From Pseudomonas gingeri (GTDB lineage Bacteria > Pseudomonadota > Gammaproteobacteria > Pseudomonadales > Pseudomonadaceae), in NCBI RefSeq assembly GCF_013386165.1, contig NZ_JACAOS010000002.1, positions 62,001 through 126,000 of the forward strand: 64,000 nucleotides of DNA, in the 5' to 3' direction. The position numbers and the translations under genes were made by a program. The notes under the pieces are model-generated. The model did not search any database and had not been told where the DNA came from. It saw nothing but the letters and a program-made list of their open reading frames with translations. Positions 8,168 through 16,456 of this stretch are shown one piece after another (the stretch's first letter is position 1; each line of letters opens with the position of its first letter).

Positions 8168-9271
8168 ATGGTTTCTGATGATCTAACCATAACCTCCGGT
8201 GGCTTGACTATCACCGGGTGGACCGATATTCGCGTTACGCGCGGCATCGAAAGGCTACCCAGCGACTTCAGCATTGGAATGACGGAACTCCACCCAGGGG
8301 AATTTGACAAGATCGCTCTGTCGCCAGGCGATGCTTGTCAGGTGCGACTTGGCGATGATCCTGTCGTCACGGGCTATATCGACCATTACGTGCCCTCCAT
8401 CGGACCAAGCGATCACTCCATTCAAATCAATGGCCGGTCGAAATGTTCGGACCTCGTTGACTGCGCAGCGGAGTGGGCCGGCGGTCAAATCAGTAACGCG
8501 ACCGTCCTGGAGGTTGCGCAGAAGCTCGCTGCTGTGTACGGGCCAAGGCCTAACGGGGTTCCGGAAGGGATCGCTGTAGCCACCAACGTTTCATCGTTTT
8601 TGCTGCCTATCATTCCGCAAACCAACATCATGCTTGGAGAAAGCCCGTTCGATATCATCGAACGCATGTCCAGGTTCTCGGCAGTGCTGGCCTATGACTT
8701 GCCTGATGGAAGCTTATTTTTATCCCGGGTAGGAACTCGACAGCTGGATAGTGGTGTCGCTGAGGGAGTGAATGTCCAGCGAGCCTATATAGATTATTCT
8801 GCTGATCTGAATTACTCGACTTATGATGTGTACTTGCAGTCGACCGATTTGTTTATGGATGCTGGAACGAGCGGGAATCTTAAGTTCACTGCCTCGGACA
8901 TAAATTGTAAGCGTCACCGGAGAATGGTGATTATTTCCGAAAGTGGCAGTATGGGACTTGATATCGCCGAAAAGCGTGCGGTGTGGGAGTCGGTCCGGAG
9001 ATTCGGAAGATCTAGAGTGGTTAAGGTCATCGTAGATAGTTGGCGAGACTTGTCGGGCGCGCTGTGGGAGCCTAATACATTGATTCCGGTTTCGCTTCCT
9101 CGTCTAAAGCTTCCCTCTGCATTGCTCTTAATCAGTGAAGTGACCTTTCAGCGAAATGATTACTCAGGAACAACCGCCGAGCTCACACTGATGCCGCCTG
9201 AAGCTTTCGCGCCACAACCAATCAACCTAACCCCGCTCTGGGGCGACGTTCCGCAGGGGCATTATGGTTAA
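8168..9271 (+). CDS. Baseplate hub protein (Mu gpP-like)
   Basis: 367 residues. The opening TSGGLTITGWTDIRVTRGIE and the core GDACQVRLGDDPVVTGYIDH match the gpP/gpD late-control fold, the hub ring on which the spike sits. Codon use from about 8750 on is AT-richer than in the other tail genes, so this gene may have come in with the adjacent antisense gene. It overlaps gp45 by 8 nt. Confidence 0.85.
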   Translation: MVSDDLTITSGGLTITGWTDIRVTRGIERLPSDFSIGMTELHPGEFDKIALSPGDACQVRLGDDPVVTGYIDHYVPSIGPSDHSIQINGRSKCSDLVDCAAEWAGGQISNATVLEVAQKLAAVYGPRPNGVPEGIAVATNVSSFLLPIIPQTNIMLGESPFDIIERMSRFSAVLAYDLPDGSLFLSRVGTRQLDSGVAEGVNVQRAYIDYSADLNYSTYDVYLQSTDLFMDAGTSGNLKFTASDINCKRHRRMVIISESGSMGLDIAEKRAVWESVRRFGRSRVVKVIVDSWRDLSGALWEPNTLIPVSLPRLKLPSALLLISEVTFQRNDYSGTTAELTLMPPEAFAPQPINLTPLWGDVPQGHYG

Positions 9272-9848
9272 TAAAGTTGACACGCCGAGTGTGCTTCAAG
9301 GCCTCCAGCGCCGCATACAGCTTCTGGCTGGTTGGGCGAGGGTGTCCTTTGCGAATGACAGCAAAACCGCACAACTACTTCAGGTGAAGCTCAACGATTC
9401 GGAAACGCGGGACGGCACCCCGCGGATCGCAGAGTTTGGCTTTACCTCTGTACCGCCTGATGGTTCCGACGTGCTGGTGGTGTTCCTGGGAGGCGACCGA
9501 TCCAAGGGGGTTGTCGTGGCCACTGGGCACCAGGGTAGCCGCCCGGTCAACCTGCTGGCGGGTGAGTCGATGCTCTACGACCTGGCGGGCAAGTCGGTCT
9601 ACCTGACCCAGTCAGGCGGGATTGTCGTAGAAGCCAAGGGCACACCGGTGACGGTGAACAACGCCACCACGGTCACGATCAACGCGGCGGAGCAAATCAA
9701 TTTCATGACGCCTCTGGTCACGTGCAGTGGCGACCTTCATGTCGCCGGCCAAGTCAGCGACGGCGTGCGCACGATGGCCGCCGACCGTGTGCTGTTCAAC
9801 GCGCACACCAACGGGAGCGGCACCACCACGCCGACACCACAACAATGA
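9264..9848 (+). CDS. Baseplate central spike protein (Mu gp45-like)
   Basis: 194 residues. The first half is an OB-type domain (RRIQLLAGWARVSFANDSKT, then FGFTSVPPDGSDVLVVFLGG). The second half is a beta-helix-like repeat region (SVYLTQSGGIVVEAKGTPVT). Together they form the membrane-piercing spike of Mu-like phages. The end contains NAHTNGSG; in Mu gp45 a histidine pair at this place binds an ion, but only one histidine is seen here. It overlaps gp46 by 4 nt. Confidence 0.85.
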   Translation: MVNKVDTPSVLQGLQRRIQLLAGWARVSFANDSKTAQLLQVKLNDSETRDGTPRIAEFGFTSVPPDGSDVLVVFLGGDRSKGVVVATGHQGSRPVNLLAGESMLYDLAGKSVYLTQSGGIVVEAKGTPVTVNNATTVTINAAEQINFMTPLVTCSGDLHVAGQVSDGVRTMAADRVLFNAHTNGSGTTTPTPQQ

Positions 9849-10288
9849 CCGACATCACCACCACCTGGATCGCAAGCACCGGCAATGGCGACTGGTCGAT
9901 CAGCGGCGGTGCCTTGGCCAGCGGCGACGACTTGGCCAGCGCCGTGCTGATCAGCCTGTTCACCGATCGCCTGGCCGATGACGACGATATTCCACCTGAC
10001 GGCGGGGACGATCGCCGCGGCTGGTGGGGCGATGCTGGTGAGGATGTGCCCATCGGCTCACGGCTCTGGCTGCTGGATCGCTCCAGGCTCACCCCCGCCG
10101 TGGCCAACACCGCCAAGATTTATATCGAAGAGGCGTTGAAGTGGCTCATCGATGATCAGGTGGCCCTCAGTGTCAGCGCGGCCACCGTCATTGCCGGCCG
10201 CAGCCAGCTCAATGCCATCGTCACCATCACGCATCGCGACGGCTCCGTGAGCGCGCTCAACTACAACTGGGTCTGGGACCAGGCCTAG
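9845..10288 (+). CDS. Baseplate wedge protein (Mu gp46-like)
   Basis: 147 residues. RRGWWGDAGEDVPIGSRLWL and the C-terminal YNWVWDQA are diagnostic of the gp46 family, which corresponds to the gp25/gpW wedge component. It starts within the stop of gp45. In Mu it is followed by gp47; here a further antisense gene and a hairpin separate the two. Confidence 0.85.
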   Translation: MTDITTTWIASTGNGDWSISGGALASGDDLASAVLISLFTDRLADDDDIPPDGGDDRRGWWGDAGEDVPIGSRLWLLDRSRLTPAVANTAKIYIEEALKWLIDDQVALSVSAATVIAGRSQLNAIVTITHRDGSVSALNYNWVWDQA

Positions 10289-10365
10289 CGATTCATATCG
10301 GATGCCTGGCAGCATTGTTGCAGCCAGGCAATTAGGAGGATGTATGCAAAATCACATACTGATGG

Positions 10366-10626
10366 TCAGTAAGAAAACTTCTTCCACGGGATGCGAGAAG
10401 CATCAACGCTTGCAAGAAAGTCCACCAAGTCAGTTCGACCCTGATACCGGAATGTACCTCGGGAGTCCTGTGACGCCAGAACGACGGGCGTACCTGGAAA
10501 GTGTGGCTGGAACGATTCGCGGACCTTGCCGGATTCGTGAGAAGACCCCGTCACATGGTGCTTGACCAATACGATCGCAAAGGTGATGCCTTGCTCTTTT
10601 ATTAGTGCGCCTTCAAAGCTGCTCAT
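10366..10626 (-). CDS. Small conserved hypothetical protein, second antisense gene in the tail operon
   Basis: 86 residues, MSSFEGALIKEQGITFAIVL to RIPWKKFSY, preceded by a strong ribosome site (AAGGAG, 7 nt from the ATG). The sequence looks like a family of about 86-residue Pseudomonas proteins that I remember only as hypothetical. It appears to be soluble and has no signal peptide. It lies between gp46 and gp47 and reads against them, with about 160 nt upstream that may hold its promoter. I prefer it to the overlapping plus-strand frame (see rejected items). Function unknown. Confidence 0.6.
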   Translation of the reverse strand: MSSFEGALIKEQGITFAIVLVKHHVTGSSHESGKVRESFQPHFPGTPVVLASQDSRGTFRYQGRTDLVDFLASVDASRIPWKKFSY

Positions 10627-10788
10627 TCAACTCTCCTTGCTATATACGCCGAAATTGGCGCGCCCCAGTCCCTGGGCTTGCAGGCAAGGGACCGGGAAAT
10701 CCCATTGCGTGAAGGCAGAACGCTACTATTTCTATTGCGCCAGGCGCTACTGGAAATTCGTACAGCCACTTCTGAGTAACCAACTAAA

Positions 10789-10820
10789 CCCGCCTTGAGC
10801 GGGTATTTTTTTGCCTGGAG
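10789..10820 (+). terminator. Hairpin with T-run and CTGGAG ribosome site, copy 2 of 3
   Basis: CCCGC-CTTGA-GCGGG stem-loop, then TATTTTTTT (10789-10812), then GCCTGGAG ending 10 bases before the gp47 ATG. It has the same loop and same downstream ribosome site as the copy at 3210. It probably limits read-through from the antisense-gene region and sets gp47 translation. Confidence 0.7.
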
Positions 10821-10830
10821 CAAGCCACTT

Positions 10831-11958
10831 ATGCCATATCCGCGACCCACGCTCTCGGACCTGCGCGCTCGCGTGGCCTCGGACATCACCTCTGGCCTGC
10901 CGACGGCCGACGGCCTGCTGCGTTTCTCCAATCTGCAGATCACCGGCAAGGCTGTCGCCGGGCTGGCCTACCTCAACTACGGCTACCTCGACTGGATCGC
11001 CAAGCAGGGCGTCCCCTATACGGCCTCTGGCGAGTTCCTTTATGCCTGGGGAGCCATGAAAAATGTCTATCCAAAATCGCCGACTGTTGCGTCGGGTGCT
11101 GTCACGTTCCCGGGTACGCCCGGGGCGATAGTTCCTGCGGGTACCCAGGTGGTGCGCAGCGACACGGCGACATTCACCACGCAGGCGTCAGCTACTGTCG
11201 GCCCTGGGAGCAACCTGGTGGTCCAGGTGACGGCTGATTTGGCAGGGGAGGCCGGGAATACCCCGGTTGGTGGACTGATGACGCTGGGCACTTCCATCAC
11301 CGGCGTGCAATCCACCGGCGCGGTGACCACTGTCATTACCGGCGGCGCAGACCAGGAACTTGATGAGGCGTTTTTCGGCCGTATGCTGGCGGCATATCAG
11401 AGCACCCCAAACGGTGGATCTGACAACGACTACGTGACCTGGGCGCTGGATGTTCCTGGCGTTACCAGAGCCTGGTGTATGCCCAACGGGTTTGGTACCG
11501 GCACCGTGGTTGTGTACTCGATGCTTGATGATGCCAACGCTGCCTATGGCGGCTTTCCGCAAGGCACGAACGGCATCTCATCGAGCGACAACCGGGCCAC
11601 ATCTGGAAACCTTGCCGCCGGCGATCAGCTGATCATCGCGAACAGCGTCTATATCCAGCAGCCGGTGACCGCCATGGTCTACCACTGCGCGCCGATTGCT
11701 GAACCAATTGCCTGGACGATTACCGGGCTCACAGGCGCATCGACCGCAACCCGGACAGCAGTAGCTGCCGCAATCTCGGGAGTTCTGTTTGACCAGGGCG
11801 CACCGCTGGCTGATGGATCTTCTGTCGACGTCTCTGACGTGGGGGCGGCCATTTCCGCGATCGCGGGAACGCAAGGGTTTGTGATCACGTCCCCGGTTGC
11901 AAATATCCCCAACACCCTCGGCCATCTGCCCACCCTGGGCGTCATTACTTACGGCTGA
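10831..11958 (+). CDS. Baseplate J family protein (Mu gp47-like)
   Basis: 375 residues from the ATG at 10831, which follows a clear CTGGAG site; an upstream start at 10795 would lie inside the hairpin. PYPRPTLSDLRARVASDI, ADGLLRFSNLQI and a region ending GGSDNDYVTWALDVPGV are hallmarks of the Mu gp47 / P2 gpJ wedge protein. Two of these plus gp46 and gp48 build each baseplate wedge. It is followed after 5 nt by gp48. Confidence 0.9.
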   Translation: MPYPRPTLSDLRARVASDITSGLPTADGLLRFSNLQITGKAVAGLAYLNYGYLDWIAKQGVPYTASGEFLYAWGAMKNVYPKSPTVASGAVTFPGTPGAIVPAGTQVVRSDTATFTTQASATVGPGSNLVVQVTADLAGEAGNTPVGGLMTLGTSITGVQSTGAVTTVITGGADQELDEAFFGRMLAAYQSTPNGGSDNDYVTWALDVPGVTRAWCMPNGFGTGTVVVYSMLDDANAAYGGFPQGTNGISSSDNRATSGNLAAGDQLIIANSVYIQQPVTAMVYHCAPIAEPIAWTITGLTGASTATRTAVAAAISGVLFDQGAPLADGSSVDVSDVGAAISAIAGTQGFVITSPVANIPNTLGHLPTLGVITYG

Positions 11959-11963
11959 TCATC

Positions 11964-12560
11964 ATGCCAAAACCGTCTTATACCGATGCCGACTTCACAT
12001 CGGCGCTGCTCGGGCTGTTGCCGCGCGGCCGGGTTTGGCCGAAGGACCTGACATCTGTTCAGGCCCAGGCTATCTCCTGCTTTGCTCCGACCTTCACACG
12101 GATCAGTGATTCTGCGCTAGGACTGCTCGACGACATGTTCCCGGCGACAACCGTGAACTTCCTCGCAGAGTGGGAGGCGACTCTTGGGCTTCCCGATCCA
12201 TGCTCCGGGATGTCGCCGACCTTCCAGGGACGCCGCAACCAGGTGGTGGCTCGATTTACCAATACCGGCGGCCAGTCCATCCAGTTCTTCACTGCATACG
12301 CGGCCGGTCTTGGATATGCAATTACCGTCACTCAATACGCACCGTTCCGTTGCGGGCAAAGCACCTGCGGACAGCAACTCGGGGGGGCCGACTGGTTCTT
12401 CACCTGGGCTGTCAACTGCCAGCTGAACACCATCAGCCACTTCCGCACAGGTCAGTCAGCCATGGGTGATCCGCTGGCCTCTTGGGGCAACGCTGTACTC
12501 GAGTGCGAACTCACCGAAGCCAAGCCATCGCATACCCGTCTGCAATTTCACTATTCGTGA
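11964..12560 (+). CDS. Baseplate/tail fibre connector (Mu gp48-like, DUF2313)
   Basis: 198 residues. ALLGLLPRGRVWPKDLTSVQ, then FPATTVNFLAEWEATLGLPD and a Cys-containing PFRCGQSTCG identify the gp48/YmfQ family (DUF2313), which links the wedge to the fibre. It is followed by the fibre gene after 8 nt, as usual. Confidence 0.9.
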   Translation: MPKPSYTDADFTSALLGLLPRGRVWPKDLTSVQAQAISCFAPTFTRISDSALGLLDDMFPATTVNFLAEWEATLGLPDPCSGMSPTFQGRRNQVVARFTNTGGQSIQFFTAYAAGLGYAITVTQYAPFRCGQSTCGQQLGGADWFFTWAVNCQLNTISHFRTGQSAMGDPLASWGNAVLECELTEAKPSHTRLQFHYS

Positions 12561-12568
12561 GGCCCTAG

Positions 12569-14260
12569 ATGTATCAAATCGACAACTCAACGGCGGTCGC
12601 AGCTATCCCGGCCAGCACCGCACTGGGCACGATCGGCTATTTCACCGACGGCAACCCGGCTACTGGCGTGCCAGCGACAATCATGCCCTCCGAATTCATG
12701 AACATGCTCATGATGGAGAACTTGAATGTCCTGGCGGCCGCCGGGATTACTCCTGTTAAAAATCAGTTCAACCAACTCGCCCTGGCGATTGCGAAGATCG
12801 TACAAAACGGTGCTGCAGGCGCTGCCAGCGAGACATCGGCCGGTATCCTGAAGTTGGCCACGAGTGCCCTCGCGACCGCCGGCGTCGATAACACTACCGC
12901 GATCACCCCGCAAAAACTGGCGGCTGGGATCCAGACTCAGGCGTTTACCGCGTTCACCGCCGCCGGTACCGCACCAGCCTTCACGCTGACTCCCTCGCCA
13001 GCGATCACGGCATATGCGGCGAACCAGCGTTTTCAAGTGGCATTCGCGGCGGCTGGCGGGGCAGCGCCGACACTGAACGTGTCGGGAATCGGCCCGAAGA
13101 ATTTGAAGCAATACACGGCGACCGGCGTGAAGATCGCGGCCGTTATCGCCGCTGGCCAGACCTCGGACGTCTTTTATGACGGAGCCGACCTGGTGGTGCT
13201 CGACCAGTTGCCGAACTCGTCAGGTGTTACTCCGTCACAGTTCGACAACTCAACCAACCTTGCAACTACCGCTTTCGTACAAGGTGTGGGCCTTCAGTTC
13301 AGTAGCCTTGTGCTTGCCTCGGCGAGCATGACGCTTACTGCTGCTGCGCATGCGGGGGCTCTGATTGTTGGGAATAGCTCATCGGCAATCAATCTCACGC
13401 TGCCGGCGGTATCGTCGATGCCCGCAAAAACCGTTATTAAGTTCTGGAACTTTAATTCTGGGCCTATAACTCTTATTTGTGCTGGTGCAGATGGCCTTTA
13501 TTCCCCTGGTGGAGGAACCTCTTTTACCCTACAGACAGGGTCTTACATCACTATCGCTGGTAATGGGGCGTCGGCCTGGTTTGCAATTGAAAACTCGACT
13601 CAAGGCGTAACTCCAGCGCAGTTCAATGGCTCCACAGCTCTGGCTACTACTGCATTTGTCCAAGGTGTTGGTTTTCAGTTCAGCGGTATTTTTACGCCGA
13701 CTGCAAACACCACACTGACTGCGGCAACTCACGCCGGGGCTGTGATTATTGCAAACTCCGCATCGCTGCTGACAATCACACTGCCCGCATCTTCTACAAT
13801 GCCGTCCAAGACTGCCATCAAGCTTTGGAGCTATGGTGCTGGCGGGATGACCGTTACAGCTGCTGGCTCGGATAGCATTTATCTTCCCGCGACCAACACC
13901 ACGGTAGCTGTACCCCAGGGGGCATGGGTTACACTGGTTTCGAACGGATCCAACGGCTGGTATGCAGTCGATATGTCCGGGTTTGGCATCGGCCAGACCT
14001 ATCAAAATGTGACTTCAACTAGAGTAATTGGCACGTCATATCCGAATGCTACAGGGAGGGTAATCGAGGTTTGTTATACCGGGTACAGTGGCTCGGGTGG
14101 GTCACTTATGACAGCAGTAGTTGCTGGTAATACTATTCAATCTGTGCCGATGGCCAGCCCAACGACAAATTATAGTGTGTCATTCAGAGTTTTACCTGGG
14201 CAGACTTATACCGTGACCCAGTCCTCTGGGTCGATCGTGTCATGGTGGGAGATTCGATAA
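12569..14260 (+). CDS. Tail fibre protein with a tandem 127-residue duplication
   Basis: 563 residues. The N-terminal 120 residues (TIGYFTDGNPATGVPATIMP, GILKLATSALATAG) form the conserved baseplate-binding part of Pseudomonas phage fibres. Residues of about 219-345 and 346-472 are two related copies, each opening GVTP-QF followed by LATTAFVQGVG-QFS, then HAGA-I and SMP-KT-IK-W. The C-terminal 90 residues end in SGSIVSWWEIR and probably contact the receptor. The codons of the second half are less GC-rich, fitting acquisition or fast change. A fibre assembly gene follows with a 1-nt overlap. Confidence 0.85.
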   Translation: MYQIDNSTAVAAIPASTALGTIGYFTDGNPATGVPATIMPSEFMNMLMMENLNVLAAAGITPVKNQFNQLALAIAKIVQNGAAGAASETSAGILKLATSALATAGVDNTTAITPQKLAAGIQTQAFTAFTAAGTAPAFTLTPSPAITAYAANQRFQVAFAAAGGAAPTLNVSGIGPKNLKQYTATGVKIAAVIAAGQTSDVFYDGADLVVLDQLPNSSGVTPSQFDNSTNLATTAFVQGVGLQFSSLVLASASMTLTAAAHAGALIVGNSSSAINLTLPAVSSMPAKTVIKFWNFNSGPITLICAGADGLYSPGGGTSFTLQTGSYITIAGNGASAWFAIENSTQGVTPAQFNGSTALATTAFVQGVGFQFSGIFTPTANTTLTAATHAGAVIIANSASLLTITLPASSTMPSKTAIKLWSYGAGGMTVTAAGSDSIYLPATNTTVAVPQGAWVTLVSNGSNGWYAVDMSGFGIGQTYQNVTSTRVIGTSYPNATGRVIEVCYTGYSGSGGSLMTAVVAGNTIQSVPMASPTTNYSVSFRVLPGQTYTVTQSSGSIVSWWEIR

Positions 14261-14634
14261 TGAAATACTATATCAATAGTGCTACGAACGAACTGTTGGC
14301 CCTTGAAGATGACGGTTCTCAAGATTCATTCATAACGGCAGGTTTTGAACTTGCCGATGATGACCAAGTTACTGCGTTCCGAGCCGCACAGGCTGCGGCA
14401 AACGCACCGACGCCGGCGGAAGTTATCGCCGCGGCGAATGCGCAGCGTGACTCGCTTCTGGCTACCGCCGGACTTCGCGTCGCCCCGCTGCAAGACGCAG
14501 TCGATCTCGGAACCGCCTCAGCCGCCGACACGGCAAACCTGAAGAACTGGAAGGAATATCGGGTTGCAGTCAATGGCGTTTCGGCCCAGGCCGGATTCCC
14601 CACGACAATAGACTGGCCAGCGCCGCCGGCATGA
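14260..14634 (+). CDS. Tail fibre assembly protein
   Basis: 124 residues; the ATG at 14260 shares a base with the fibre stop. The protein opens MKYYINSATNELLALEDDGS and carries a C-terminal NLKNWKEYRVAVNGV...FPTTIDWP, the signature of the tail-fibre assembly (Tfa) chaperone family. It helps the fibre trimer fold and may stay on the tip. Partner and position are consistent. Confidence 0.85.
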   Translation: MKYYINSATNELLALEDDGSQDSFITAGFELADDDQVTAFRAAQAAANAPTPAEVIAAANAQRDSLLATAGLRVAPLQDAVDLGTASAADTANLKNWKEYRVAVNGVSAQAGFPTTIDWPAPPA

Positions 14635-14655
14635 CCAGCATCTGAACACCACTAG

Positions 14656-14686
14656 CCGCCATTGAGCGGTTTTTTTGCGCCTGGAG
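14656..14686 (+). terminator. Hairpin with T-run and CTGGAG ribosome site, copy 3 of 3
   Basis: CCGC-CATTGA-GCGG stem-loop followed by seven T residues (14656-14676), then GCGCCTGGAG ending 6 bases before the endolysin ATG. It is nearly the same element as at 3210 and 10789 and marks the border between the tail and lysis modules. Confidence 0.7.
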
Positions 14687-14692
14687 AAAGCC

Positions 14693-15304
14693 ATGCCGAT
14701 TACTCAGCAGCAGTTGCTGCAGATCCTCCCGAACGCCGGCCCTGTTGCCGGCGTTTTTGTTCCTCTGCTCAATACAGCCATGAACGCCTATCAGATCATC
14801 ACCCCGCAGCGGATTGCCGCCTTCCTGGCGCAGGTCGGGCACGAGTCCGGGCAGCTCCGGTCGGTGGTCGAGAACCTGAACTACGGGGCTCAGGCGCTGG
14901 TCGCGACTTGGCCAAGCCGATTCACCTCGACGCTAGCCGCGCAGGTCGCCCGGCAGCCACAGCAGATCGCGAATATCGCCTATGCCTCGCGCATGGGGAA
15001 CGGTGATGCGTCGTCCGGCGACGGCTGGAATTACCGTGGCCGTGGCCTGATCCAGATCACCGGGCGCGACAACTACCAGGCGTGCGGGGATGCCCTGGGC
15101 GTTGATCTGATTGGTAACCCAGATCTGTTGGCGCAGCCGCAATATGCTGCGCTGTCGGCGGCCTGGTACTGGGCAACCAACGGCCTGAACGGCCTGGCCG
15201 ACGCCGGAAGCTTCGACGCGATCACCCAGCGCATCAACGGCGGCCAGAACGGCGCCGCTGACCGCCAGGCCCTCTACGCGACGGCGCAGCAGGTGCTCGC
15301 ATGA
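14693..15304 (+). CDS. Phage endolysin, chitinase-like (GH19 fold)
   Basis: 203 residues from the ATG at 14693, which has a CTGGAG site; a TTG 18 nt upstream is less likely. RIAAFLAQVGHESGQLRSVV places the catalytic glutamate in the GHES motif, and NYRGRGLIQITGRDNYQACG is the GH19 substrate region. There is no signal peptide, so a holin would be needed for release; I see no separate holin next to it. It overlaps Rz by 4 nt. Confidence 0.9.
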   Translation: MPITQQQLLQILPNAGPVAGVFVPLLNTAMNAYQIITPQRIAAFLAQVGHESGQLRSVVENLNYGAQALVATWPSRFTSTLAAQVARQPQQIANIAYASRMGNGDASSGDGWNYRGRGLIQITGRDNYQACGDALGVDLIGNPDLLAQPQYAALSAAWYWATNGLNGLADAGSFDAITQRINGGQNGAADRQALYATAQQVLA

Positions 15305-15819
15305 CTCTACTGGGGCGAATCGCCCCCTACCTGATTGTCCTGGCCCTGGTGGCTGCTGCGCTATTCGGCGCCTACCACCATGGCGAGACGGTCAGGAATG
15401 ACTGGTGGCAGGCCGAGTGGAACAAGCGGGACGCCGCCGACCAGGCAGCAAAAGCACTCAACGAACGCGCCGAGCGTGACAAAGAGCAGGCCCGGCAAAA
15501 TGCAATCAACAAGGTGGTGGAAAATGGTCAAGTGTTCATCGACACGGCAACTGCTGCCGTTGCTGCTGCTAATCGTGAGTCTGGCCGGGTGCGGGATGCA
15601 GCCGATGATCTCGCCAATCGACTCGCAGCCAGTGAGGCCGGCCGCAATTCCTGCACTGCCGCCGCAGGCAAGGCAGCTGCCCACGCCGCCAGAGTGCTTG
15701 CCGACGTGTTCAAGCGCGCTGATGAAAGAGCGGGAATCTTGGCGGCAGATGCTGATCAGTCCCGTGCCAGGGGCATGACGTGCGAGGCAGCGTATGACTC
15801 GCTGGTGAAGCTGAAATAG
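15301..15819 (+). CDS. Rz-type inner-membrane spanin (i-spanin)
   Basis: 172 residues with a single N-terminal membrane segment (about 8-25, APYLIVLALVAAALFGAY) followed by a long charged, alanine-rich coiled coil, the normal i-spanin design. It bridges to an outer-membrane lipoprotein during the last step of lysis. Its start overlaps the endolysin stop by 4 nt. The Rz1 partner is encoded within it in another frame. Fragments like its tail (QSRARGMTCEAAYDSL) recur at 20013 and 20441. Confidence 0.85.
   Translation: MTLLGRIAPYLIVLALVAAALFGAYHHGETVRNDWWQAEWNKRDAADQAAKALNERAERDKEQARQNAINKVVENGQVFIDTATAAVAAANRESGRVRDAADDLANRLAASEAGRNSCTAAAGKAAAHAARVLADVFKRADERAGILAADADQSRARGMTCEAAYDSLVKLK
15524..15778 (+). 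CDS. Rz1-type outer-membrane spanin lipoprotein, nested inside Rz
   Basis: An 84-residue frame fully inside Rz, +1 relative to it. It opens MVKCSSTRQLLPLLLLIVSL and has the lipobox LAGC, so Cys23 would be the acylated N-terminus. The mature part is proline-rich (AAIPALPPQARQLPTPPECL), as in known Rz1 proteins. Nesting of Rz1 inside Rz is known from lambda. The exact start is the first ATG that gives a short signal peptide. Confidence 0.75.
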   Translation: MVKCSSTRQLLPLLLLIVSLAGCGMQPMISPIDSQPVRPAAIPALPPQARQLPTPPECLPTCSSALMKERESWRQMLISPVPGA

Positions 15820-15963
15820 GGAAGGGTGTTCGTTCAGCAGGGACGCCGGGGGGCATATTGAATTACCTGCTGCAGAGTATCGACTGTGAGCTGACGGCGG
15901 TTGCTATGCGTCGGTATGGCGCTGGTAGGAGCAAGTCCTACCAAGCCATGGAGTGACACATTA

Positions 15964-16299
15964 TCAGAACGGGTAGCCATCTTTCAGCTTGGAGAAGTTT
16001 TTGCTAACCCATGCTGTGACCGTGGCTCTACTCGGGGCGGTGGATTCGTAGTGCTCATGGAGCATCCACTCAACAATTAATCGCGTCTTTTTGCTGAGAT
16101 CGGCCCCGCCTTCCCCGGTCAGCGAGTTCAGGTATGGAAGCATCTCATACCCTTCCTTTCTGCTCAGATGATGGCTGTCACCCGCTGTTTTTTTTGGATC
16201 ATCGCCCTTCGTGGCGGTCCATTCGTACTCGTAGTTCAGGTCAGCTCTGGTTAGTGCAGGCATGTTCGTCAGCTCGGTAGCTCCCTCGAATTGGGGCAT
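15964..16299 (-). CDS. Hypothetical protein in the prophage right arm
   Basis: 111 residues or 99 if it starts at the second Met (16263). It is polar, soluble, and contains SHHLSRKEGYEMLPYLNSL and a C-terminal TVTAWVSKNFSKLKDGYPF. It lies directly after the lysis genes and reads towards them, a place where Pseudomonas prophages keep lysogen-expressed genes. I do not recognise a domain. Confidence 0.5.
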   Translation of the reverse strand: MPQFEGATELTNMPALTRADLNYEYEWTATKGDDPKKTAGDSHHLSRKEGYEMLPYLNSLTGEGGADLSKKTRLIVEWMLHEHYESTAPSRATVTAWVSKNFSKLKDGYPF

Positions 16300-16456
16300 C
16301 TATTCAGATGGTGGCAATTAGATGGCTTTCAAGTCGACCTACATTGCAAACGAGTAACCAAATATTTCAGATAGGGGCGAGAGGATTTTCGTTGTTTAAA
16401 ACTACCTATGCCTAGCTCGATTTCATTCGTCGAAACACGCGCAGCCAATTGGGGCT

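Noticed and set aside
10344..10565. Plus-strand 73-codon frame with AGGAGG upstream, between gp46 and gp47
   Set aside because: It lies opposite the minus-strand gene at 10366-10626, which has the better spaced ribosome site and a conserved-looking protein. The AGGAGG is only 4 nt from the ATG.
1..14634. Tailocin (R-type pyocin) instead of a prophage
   Set aside because: A major capsid and head-tail joining gene are present, which tailocins lack.
15920..15945. GGTAGGAGCAAGTCCTACC hairpin as a REP element
   Set aside because: A short perfect hairpin with only partial REP similarity and no partner; could be a weak terminator after Rz.
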